Of a DNA stretch of 5,998 nucleotides, positions 1-5,998 are shown one piece after another. Source of the stretch: an uncultured Candidatus Altimarinota bacterium (GTDB lineage: Bacteria > Patescibacteriota > Gracilibacteria > BD1-5 > UBA6164); contig CALHAQ010000125.1 of the NCBI GenBank assembly GCA_937931775.1, positions 1 to 5,998 of the forward strand. Reading direction: 5' to 3'. Positions within the stretch are counted from its first letter, which is position 1. Each line of letters starts with the position of its first letter. The translations under genes were made by a program, and so were the position numbers. The notes beneath the pieces were generated by a model, which saw only the letters and a list, made by a program, of their open reading frames with translations, was not told where the DNA came from and searched no databases.

Positions 1-28
1 TTTATTATTTATTTCAAAGAGTTATTTT

Positions 29-1864
29 CTATTTACATAAAACTTCATTTCCTATAGACTTATATTGTCTGTAATATTCTTCTACAAAATCTCTTACTAG
101 AGGGTCTTTTGGAAGAAATACGGCATCTTCACGAACAACAAATTCAAAGAGGAAATTCCCTGCTTCCATCTGATTGAGATAGGTAAATATTTGCTGAGTA
201 TATACTCAGATATACATTTCTCTAAGAGCCGTGAGGTTTTGATCATTGAAATATAGTTCTATTTTATTATTTTCATAACTAACAATTCATGACTCAAAGA
301 GTATGTGTAAATGTATCAAACACTCGCAATAATATGGAAGAATATCTTCTACTTCTCTATATCTCATAATCTTGATAGAACGCATCAGGTGCGTCACGAC
401 TATTTCTTCATCGAGCTCTGATGCTCCTTTTATGAAATGAGCGACAAGTCATCCTGCTGTTGCTTTAAACTCTTCTATATTCTTAAATAGTCCTTTCTTT
501 CACATCTTTACTTCAGAACCTGGAGAGAGCCAAAGTGTATGACCAAACTCATGACCTATCGTCTCAATATCATAAATTTTATAGTAATTCTCATCAGGTC
601 CATCAAGAAATTTCTTATATTTTTCTAATATATTTTCTGATATCATTTTGCTATCAAGAAGCATCTTTGGAGCTGCTCTTTGAGCTTCTAGGACATATTT
701 TGGAAAAGCAAAAATCTTCTTTCCATGGATTTTACTGACTTCATCATCATTTGGGATCACCTGAGCAGAGTATGCTCAACAAAGAAATGACCCATAGGCC
801 AATACGGGAGCTCAGATGTGTAGCTGCACTTTTTGCATACTATTTTTACTAAAGCTGTAGCTTTCTGGGAAACTTTCTCTGCCAATTTCATCATACATTC
901 CCTCGTACATATTTTCAATATCAGCTGCCACCTGTGAAGTAAATAGTGATGGATCAGCAAGCCTCATATCAAACTCGATCGATACTGCCCTACGATATTT
1001 ATCCTCATAGTACTCTATTGGATGTCCTGGTTGAACAGGTGTATCAATAGCCATCCATTTTATATCAACCTCACACCAAGCATCTACTAATTTATTAACA
1101 TCCTGCTCTTTCCAAGCACTCCTAATAGCTTTAAAATATTCTATGTAGGCCATTTTTCTATCAAATATCTCATCTGCACTTTTCTCTAAATCAGCTATAA
1201 ATTCATTATATCAATCTATAATAGCTCCAACTTCACTGGGAAATACTTCCCTATAAGATTTTGAAATATATCATTTTCATTCAGGCATGAGAATAGAATA
1301 CGTCCTATCTGCATCGTCTCAGTGATGTCATTTATCCATGAAATTATTCTCAGTGATATAATTATTAATATCATCCTGATTATTATCAAACATCTTTTCC
1401 AGGTCTCTATTTGTTTCAAAAAGGAGTTTTCTATTCCAAAGTACAAAAAGATTTGAATACAGTTTTCCGAGCTTATGAGTATGCTGGAATATTTTGAGAT
1501 AAAATTCTGAAAGCAGTTTTTTTTGCTCTATTTCTTCTATCATTTCTCACTGGAGATTTTCATAGTAGTTTTTTACAAAATTATATGAGGATTCAAATAT
1601 TTCATCTCTTGTTTGCTGAGATTTTCAGATTTTTTCTAAATAAATATCCAGTGGTTCAAATTTTTTATCTCCAATTCTTGCAGCAGCAGCATAGTAAGTC
1701 TCAGGAGTCTTTTCTAATCATAGAGTGCCAAGAAAACTATCTAATATATCTCGATCCTCTCCGAGCGTATTAATCCCACTGGAAAGATTATTATAGTGAG
1801 ATTCATGAGCCTGGAAAATACCATGAATTTTAGAGATATTTTGTAAGAATTGCCTTTTATCCAT
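29..1864 (-). CDS. Zinc metallopeptidase-like protein, M49-related (HExxH)
   Basis: Read with UGA as Gly this is one 611-aa frame from ATG (1862-1864) to TAG (29-31); the standard code breaks it at 14 TGA codons. The zinc-site signature is HEFGH at residues 438-442 (His438, Glu439, His442), with a second motif EEFKATAG at 464-471 supplying a likely third ligand (Glu464 or Glu465), so it looks like a gluzincin. HExxH followed by an EE-x-KA motif resembles the M49 (dipeptidyl peptidase III) relatives that have a plain HExxH instead of HExxGH; this assignment is from memory of the motifs. The N-terminal 350 residues are mostly charged and helical, with no signal peptide or membrane segment, so the protein is probably cytoplasmic. 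Substrate is unknown. The start is the first Met after the upstream terminator; no Shine-Dalgarno precedes it. An M3-type peptidase is less likely because the downstream M3 motif is absent. The frame is certain, the family moderately so. Confidence 0.85.
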
Positions 1865-1878
1865 GCTTGTTTTTACAT

Positions 1879-1910
1879 AAAAAAATAGTATGAGAACATA
1901 CTACTTTTTT
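1879..1910 (-). terminator. Intrinsic terminator, probably bidirectional
   Basis: A perfect 7-bp stem, TAGTATG (1886-1892) with CATACTA (1897-1903) and a 4-base loop, is flanked by A7 on the left and T6 on the right. Both strands therefore end in a U tract. It lies 22 bp past the stop of the arrestin-like gene and 15 bp before the metallopeptidase start, so it most likely ends the former transcript. Confidence 0.75.
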
Positions 1911-1931
1911 AGAGATAATTGTAAAAGAGAT

Positions 1932-2534
1932 TTAGTCTATATTTTTTGTCACAAAAATATCTTTTTTTCCATGAATATCAAGTCATTCAGCTTCAAGATC
2001 AACCTGAATTTGCCAAGTAAGTTGCGTTCTTCGGACATTTTTTAGAGCAAAGCTTGCCAACTTTCATAGGGTTGTATCTCAAAAATCCATTTCATTTTGA
2101 TTTCCAAATACCTCTTTACTGCTCGGGATTACTATCGAAATATCATAATCTCTCTTGAGGCCAATTTCATAGTTTACTCCTGACTCTATATGAGTAGAGT
2201 ACCTTGCAAATTCTTTTTTTGTACTATGTTTCTTCCCATCTTTACCATAGCTGCTCTCTCTCTTATATGCTACAAGATGAACACTCAAATCTTCTCCTCT
2301 TATAGCTTTTTTTGCGTGAAGTCGAAATGTACCTGTAATAGTTTCTCAAAAGTTATAATTTCTCTTAAGAATTTGTATTTTAATCTCTCCTTTTAGATAT
2401 TTAGCAACTTGCATATATATTACCCATCATATGAGTCAGAGAATTACAGAGAGAAATGCAAATAATATAATATTTCCATCCATAGAAGTTTTATAAAGAA
2501 ATATAACTAATCATGGAGTATAGTTATTTATCAT
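1932..2534 (-). CDS. Membrane-anchored arrestin-like domain protein
   Basis: This 200-aa frame runs from ATG (2532-2534) to TAA (1932-1934) and contains seven TGA codons read as Gly. A single hydrophobic segment lies at about residues 22-42, after which comes a soluble, strand-rich domain (about 49-196). Its start, with NFGETITG at 61-68 followed by a strand carrying RLHAKK and then the GEDLSVHL segment, has the cadence of arrestin-fold proteins (arrestin, Vps26, Spo0M types), where GxxIxG leads into paired beta strands. This is fold-level resemblance only. It predicts a protein-binding scaffold tethered at the membrane, with no visible catalytic residues. An alternative start is Met18 (2481-2483), which would place the membrane segment nearer the N-terminus. 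No Shine-Dalgarno precedes either. It lies between two strong terminators, so it is probably transcribed alone. Confidence 0.75.
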
Positions 2535-2550
2535 GCAAAAGCTAGGATAA

Positions 2551-2584
2551 AATAAAAGCTACGGAGTTTTCCGTAGCTTTTATT
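2551..2584 (-). terminator. Strong intrinsic terminator of the helicase gene
   Basis: A perfect 15-bp stem (2551-2565 with 2570-2584) with a 4-base loop has AAAAGCTACGGA as its core left arm. On the minus strand it is followed by a T-rich run, TTTTATTTTAT. The outermost base of the stem is the last A of the helicase TAA stop (2584-2586). On the plus strand it is followed by TTATTTTTT-like sequence, so it could also work in that direction. The next gene starts only 17 bp further on. Confidence 0.85.
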
Positions 2585-4440
2585 TATTTTTTCCAACCGT
2601 ATGAGTTTCCTCCTCCAGATTCTCTTGAGCCTGCAGATGAAGATGATCGAGATCGACCTGCTCATCCACCTCGGTATCATCCACCACTTGAACGACCTGC
2701 TGAACCACCACCTTGATAGCCTCGGCCTGATCATCCTCATTGATATCCTCTTCCTCCTCCTCGGTATCATCCACCTCCAGAACGTCTCCCTCCACCATCA
2801 GAATTTCTTGCTTTCGCTTGAACCACGAGTGGTTGAGCCGAGTTAAGAGCTTTGAAATGAGCCATAATAGCATCAGCATCTGCTATTTGCAGGTTCATAT
2901 ATGAGAATTTTTCAAGAACATCAATCTTTCCAACATCTCCTATTTTCATCCCTGTCTCATTTTCTAAGAATTTAATAAGACTTCCTGGATTGAGTCCATC
3001 AAGTTTCCCTTTTGCAATAAAAATTCTTTGTTCTCAATTTGGAGCTTGCCTAGGAGTTTCTGCTATAATATTATATGATTTTTCTTCAAATTTATCTGCG
3101 TGAGCATCCTTAAGCATAGCTGCAAGAACTGTCTTTGGGTCCCCAAGTTCTAAAAGTGAACTTGCAAGTACTTCGAAATCAGCAAGTTTCTCATCTGACA
3201 TAAGATTTGCAATATTCCCTACGAGTCTTTTCTTTTGAAGCTCTACAACTTCTTTCGCACCTGGGATCTGTCCTTTTGTCATTTTTTGTTTCAACATTCT
3301 CTCTATTCCAAAAAGTTTTCTGCTATCCATTCGTGATACAAAATTTATAGCATGACCTGTCTTCCCAGCTCTAGCCGTACGACCAATTCTATGTGTATAT
3401 ACTTCAGCATTATCTGGAAGTGAGTAATTTACCACATGAGTAAGATCATCAACATCAATTCCTCTTGCTGCAACATCTGTTGCTACAAGAATCGTACATT
3501 TTTTAGCCTTAAAACGAGCAAGTACTTTTTCTCTATTTTTTTGTTCTATGTCTCCATGAATTCCTTCTGCTTTAATTCCTCTCCCAATAAGTTTAGAAGC
3601 AACTTCATCAACATCCATTTTTGTTTTACAAAATATGATTCCGTAAAAATCCTCTGTCATATCGATAACTCTTGAAAGAGCTTCAAATTTATTTCTTGGG
3701 GCAACTTCGTAGTATATTTGCGTGATTCTATCAGAAATGGTAGTTTTAGAAGCAATTTTTACTTCATCATAGCTATGCATATATTTCTTTGCAAGCATCA
3801 GGATAGCTCTTGGCATAGTTGCTGAAAATAAAAGTGTTTTCTTATTATCTGGAGTATGCTCTAAAATTTCTTCAATTTCTTCCCTAAATCCAATATTGAG
3901 CATCTCATCAGCCTCATCAAGAATGAAATAATCAATAGTAGAAAGATCTAATGTTCTTTTTGTAATAAGATGATCTTTAACTCTCCCTGGGGTACCAACA
4001 ACAATATGTGGACCATTTTTAAGAGCTCTTCTTTCCTCTGAGATATTCTGTCCTCCATAAAGAAGAGTAATTTTTACTCCTCTATCTGCAAATGATTTAA
4101 TTTCATTTGCTACCTGTATAGCAAGTTCTCTGGTAGGAGCCAGAATCATTGCTTGTACTCATTTTTTAGACATATCAAGTCTTGAGAGAAGCGGAAGACC
4201 AAAAGCTGCTGTTTTACCAGTACCAGTTTGAGCCTGACCAATAATATCTTTATCTCCATTTAAAAGAAGTGGGATAACTCCAGCCTGTACTTCTGATGGG
4301 AATTCATAGCCCTTTTTTGTAATGGCAGCTAGGAGCGTTTCTGATAATCCTAGATCTGCAAAAGTTGTTTTTTTAACTGCGCTTTCAGCAGTCGGTGTTG
4401 TTTTTAGAGCTGCAACTTCAGCTGTTGTTGTTTCTGTCAT
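2584..4440 (-). CDS. deaD: CsdA/DeaD-like DEAD-box ATP-dependent RNA helicase
   Basis: This is an ATP-driven RNA helicase of 618 aa, close to the usual length of CsdA/DeaD proteins, which remodel RNA during ribosome assembly, mRNA decay and cold adaptation. The motifs appear in order: Q motif from Phe27 to Gln52, Walker A AQTGTGKT 70-77, PTREL 102-106, TPGR 150-153, DEAD 175-178, SAT 206-208, ATDVAARGID 320-329 and HRIGRTARAG 350-359. Residues about 472-540 match the DbpA-type RNA-binding domain (IFIAKGKLDGLNPG and KFSYMNL). Residues from about 546 form a Gly/Arg/Ser-rich RGG tail. Seven TGA codons are read as Gly; the one at 4159-4161 (Gly94) lies just before motif Ia, and five lie in the tail. 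The start at 4438-4440 is the first Met before the Q motif and has no Shine-Dalgarno. The neighbouring gap carries a divergent structured RNA candidate. Confidence 0.97.
2587..2769 (-). repeat. RGG-type low-complexity tail, repeated coding units
   Basis: Residues 558-618 of the helicase are built from short units such as GYRGGG (twice) and RGYQGGGS-like blocks (twice), ending in WKK. The DNA shows the repetition directly: the 15-mer beginning TCGGTATCATCC occurs at 2671 and again at 2761. Five of the helicase's seven TGA-Gly codons and five CGA codons lie here. RGG tails commonly bind RNA; it is disordered and part of the gene, not a separate element. Confidence 0.8.
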
Positions 4441-4445
4441 ATAAT
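4440..4445 (+). promoter_or_regulatory. Candidate -10 box for the plus-strand RNA
   Basis: A perfect TATAAT lies directly before the structured region, so transcription would begin near 4452. No good -35 hexamer is seen 17 bp upstream (the bases there are TTCAGC). The box overlaps the helicase start codon on the opposite strand. In such AT-rich DNA a chance match is possible; support comes from its position relative to the RNA fold. Confidence 0.4.
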
Positions 4446-4451
4446 AGGCAA

Positions 4452-4758
4452 AAAAATAAAAGAGACACTTTCTCGCGAGTTATATATGTAACCCATGAAA
4501 ACCTTATTTGCAGAATACTTAATACATCTCGCAAGGAAGAGATGTCCTAAGTGTTCCGTTAAATAAGGATTGTCTCTTCTATTCGGGGATATTATCTCTT
4601 ACCTCGATTCTCTCTCTTCATCAGAAGAGAAAGACACCACATTTGCGGCCCCTTTCTCTTGGACTCAAGGGAAAGGATTCAGGATAGGGATAATATCTGT
4701 GTCGAGCAGGACTATACAAAGAAAAAATTACAATGCAAATTCTTTTTATAGTTTTATT
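4452..4758 (+). ncRNA. Candidate structured noncoding RNA, family not recognised
   Basis: The 349-bp gap between the helicase and the small membrane gene folds extensively. Stems on the plus strand are 4460-4467 with 4571-4578; 4479-4483 with 4488-4492; 4502-4509 with 4561-4568; 4514-4521 with 4548-4555; 4524-4530 with 4539-4545; 4587-4599 with 4686-4698; 4613-4619 with 4624-4630; and 4651-4661 with 4666-4676 (11 bp, 4-base loop). The G.U pairs 4483-4488, 4516-4553, 4587-4698, 4597-4688 and 4657-4670 would all become A.C mismatches on the minus strand, which favours a plus-strand transcript. A TATAAT lies at the 5' side and a terminator-like hairpin at the 3' side. I saw no hallmarks of tmRNA, RNase P RNA, SRP RNA or 6S RNA. 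The alternative is a long structured leader of the helicase mRNA on the minus strand. Ends are approximate. Confidence 0.5.
4711..4758 (+). terminator. Terminator-like hairpin ending the plus-strand RNA
   Basis: ACTATA (4711-4716) pairs with TATAGT (4747-4752), and after one mismatch AAAGAA (4718-4723) pairs with TTCTTT (4740-4745). The plus strand then continues TTTTATT. On the minus strand the hairpin is followed by CCTGCTCG, with no U tract, so it fits plus-strand termination only. The 16-base loop and AT-rich stem make it weaker than the other terminators here. Confidence 0.45.
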
Positions 4759-4789
4759 GACTTATTTTAAATAATATTTTTAAATATAT

Positions 4790-5002
4790 TTATTTCCAAG
4801 TCATATTCTTGAGTAAATATACTGCTCCAGCAGCCCAAATAGCTACATAGATCCAGATATTGAGTGAAGCAATTACTGGGAAGAGCTTTACTAACCAGAT
4901 AGCTGCTGCAAATATAGTAAGCTTAAAAATAGCAACATCACACATATTCATTTTATGGACCATATCCATAGCATTTTTTATATACTTCTCAATGAAATTC
5001 AT
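4790..5002 (-). CDS. Small protein with two predicted membrane segments, 70 aa
   Basis: The frame runs from ATG (5000-5002) to TAA (4790-4792). I do not recognise the family. The first 20 residues are polar and look amphipathic, with several Lys and Met (KYIKN, MVHKMNM). Two hydrophobic segments follow at about residues 24-45 and 48-64, separated by a short turn, and the protein ends NMTWK. This predicts an integral membrane hairpin with both ends on the same face. It contains no TGA codon, unlike its neighbours, but it has only one glycine in total (Gly59). A coherent hydrophobicity pattern, an ATG start and position between same-strand genes support it as real. No Shine-Dalgarno is visible. 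Confidence 0.65.
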   Translation of the reverse strand: MNFIEKYIKNAMDMVHKMNMCDVAIFKLTIFAAAIWLVKLFPVIASLNIWIYVAIWAAGAVYLLKNMTWK

Positions 5003-5021
5003 AATCGAAAAATTAGAAAGT

Positions 5022-5044
5022 AAACAGGAGTAGTATATCTGTTT
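5022..5044 (-). terminator. Possible weak terminator after the DUF1028 gene
   Basis: AAACAG (5022-5027) pairs with CTGTTT (5039-5044) around an 11-base loop in the 65-bp gap between the DUF1028 stop and the small membrane gene. The minus strand downstream is T-rich (ACTTTCTAATTTTTC) but lacks a clean U run. Readthrough into the membrane gene is quite possible. Confidence 0.3.
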
Positions 5045-5067
5045 TCTATATATTTTCTACTAAACAA

Positions 5068-5898
5068 TTAAGAAATTCTTTTTTTCAATTCTTTCCACTT
5101 TTCGTCTTTTAATATAGTATTAAAGATTTCTTCTGATTGCTTCTTTTTTCAATGGTTTTGCAGCATAAATGCTTTCCAAAAGAAAAACTCTTCGTTATCA
5201 GGGAGGATTTCAAAGGCTCGTGAAAATAGGTCTAGTGATTCTTCATATGTCCCTGTAAAACCTGCTTCTTCTGCTTGAATGAGTAAGTTATAAGCTTTTT
5301 GTAAATCTAATTGTCTCTTTAGCTCACTAAGTGGAGTTGTATGATCATCAACTCTGAGATTCATAATATCATAGCTCCCCTTTATTCATGGCACGATCCT
5401 CAGAGCTGCTGATTGGACTCAACGAAGTTCTCATCAGGCTTCTTCTCAGGCTTTAATACAGAGATATAATCTCTCAGCAAAGTCTTTATCAATATTCTTT
5501 TCATAAGACTCTTTCATTGCAGGGACTACATCTTCATTTGTCAGAATATTTCCCTGCACTATAAAGCCGTCTCACTGTAAGTAACTCGCATAATTTAGAC
5601 ATCAACTTCATGTATGAGTTACTATAGATCACTCGTTATCCATCATTGCAACTTGTCTCACATCAAGAGCTTCATCAGATGTTGCAATTTCATCAAAAGC
5701 TAGCTTCACACTTTTTCCTGATTGCATGAGCTCTAATCATTTTTTTCCATAATCCATATTGGTTTGTGCTTGCGTTGCGACAGCTCAAACTCCAGACTCA
5801 AGCCATGGGACATTATTCCCCACACCAAACCAGTGAGTTTGTACTGCAATACCTAACTGTCCTGTTTTTTTATCTCTAGCTACTACTGAATATGTCAT
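5068..5898 (-). CDS. DUF1028 family protein with TPR-like C-terminal extension
   Basis: This 276-aa frame runs from ATG (5896-5898) to TAA (5068-5070) with twelve TGA codons read as Gly. Residues 1 to about 190 match DUF1028 throughout: TYSVVARD at the start, then HWFGVGNNVPW, GVGAVATQ, HTGSGC, QGDGF, VQGN, AGGELRG-QSAAL and RVDDH (182-186). Many of the TGA-encoded glycines fall in these blocks. The family has an Ntn-hydrolase-like fold as I recall, with a Thr or Ser just after the initiator Met (here Thr2), but its substrate is not established. Residues about 200-276 form charged helices with a TPR-like pattern (AYNLLIQAEEAG, then SLDLFSRAFEILP, then FFWKAFML), suggesting a binding module; other DUF1028 proteins also carry C-terminal additions. 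No signal peptide is seen. The start is set by alignment of TYSVVARD with the family's N-terminus; no Shine-Dalgarno is near it. Confidence 0.92.
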
Positions 5899-5943
5899 AG
5901 TATAAATATTATTTTTTATCCCTCTAAGTATACAAAAAATACT

Positions 5944-5998
5944 TTATTCTAAAATCTTTTTGACTTCCCTTTTTAATTCAATATATTCTTCTCACTTA
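5944..5998 (-). CDS. C-terminal end of an unidentified gene (partial)
   Basis: The minus strand from the right edge reads as an open frame of 17 codons ending ELKREVKKILE and TAA (5944-5946), including one TGA read as Gly. The charged helical composition looks like a protein C-terminus, and it lies 45 bp upstream of the DUF1028 start on the same strand. Seventeen residues are too few to name a family, and the frame could be chance. Confidence 0.4.

Noticed and set aside
535..738. Plus-strand open frame opposite the metallopeptidase
   Set aside because: It lies opposite the HEFGH coding region, has no domain or start signal, and is explained as a shadow frame.
2671..2775. Direct repeats as a CRISPR array or mobile-element ends
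   Set aside because: The repeated 15-mers are in frame and encode GYRGGG units of the helicase tail; there are no regular spacers.
2601..2846. Plus-strand open frame opposite the helicase tail
   Set aside because: It is the mirror of the Gly/Arg-rich repeats, giving a Leu/Ile/His-rich low-complexity product with no domain.
3034..4440. Helicase split into two genes or a pseudogene
   Set aside because: Both pieces are in the same frame, separated by one TGA at 4159-4161 where the protein continues through motif Ia; the same pattern in every large gene shows recoding, not decay.
4481..4486. TATATA as a minus-strand -10 box for the helicase
   Set aside because: There is no matching -35 and the site is inside an AT-rich hairpin; too weak to list as a feature.
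4701..4720. Group I intron core, because GGACTATAC resembles part of a conserved core element
   Set aside because: The partner core elements are missing and the gap does not interrupt a gene.
4570..4770. Plus-strand open frame of 66 codons within the gap
   Set aside because: It lacks an ATG start, matches nothing I recognise, and overlaps the stems and terminator hairpin; the base-pairing explains the sequence better.
4441..4789. tmRNA, RNase P RNA, SRP RNA or 6S RNA
   Set aside because: No T-arm or CCA-type end and no Ala-rich tag for tmRNA; no GAGGAAAGUCC or ACAGAA core for RNase P; no GGAA-loop with AGCAG bulge for SRP; the fold is several hairpins rather than the single long helix of 6S.

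Overview
The window is one block of protein-coding genes, all on the minus strand, from a low-GC bacterium that reads UGA as glycine (genetic code 25). I infer a member of Gracilibacteria (BD1-5) or Absconditabacteria (SR1) in the Candidate Phyla Radiation. The main evidence is about 40 in-frame TGA codons inside otherwise clean reading frames. In the two recognisable families, a DEAD-box RNA helicase and a DUF1028 protein, the TGA codons fall where the family has glycine. All real stops are TAA or TAG. Under the standard code these genes look like rows of broken fragments; under code 25 they are intact.

Layout in transcription order, right to left. At the right edge is the last part of an unidentified gene (5944-5998). 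It is followed by a 276-aa DUF1028 protein with a TPR-like C-terminal extension (5068-5898) and a 70-aa protein with two membrane segments (4790-5002). The 349-bp gap at 4441-4789 looks like an independent structured RNA on the plus strand, divergent from the helicase: it has a TATAAT box at its 5' side, several stems whose G.U pairs work only on the plus strand, and a terminator-like hairpin at its 3' side. Next is a 618-aa CsdA/DeaD-like helicase with a DbpA-type RNA-binding domain and an RGG-rich tail (2584-4440). Its TAA stop runs straight into a strong terminator hairpin. Then comes a 200-aa membrane-anchored, arrestin-like beta protein (1932-2534), a second bidirectional terminator, and a 611-aa zinc metallopeptidase-like protein with HEFGH and EEFKA motifs, resembling the M49-related group (29-1864).

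The proteins do not form an obvious pathway. The terminators suggest separate short transcription units rather than one operon. None of the five complete genes has a recognisable Shine-Dalgarno sequence. The only suggested functional link is positional: an RNA helicase gene beside a divergent structured RNA.
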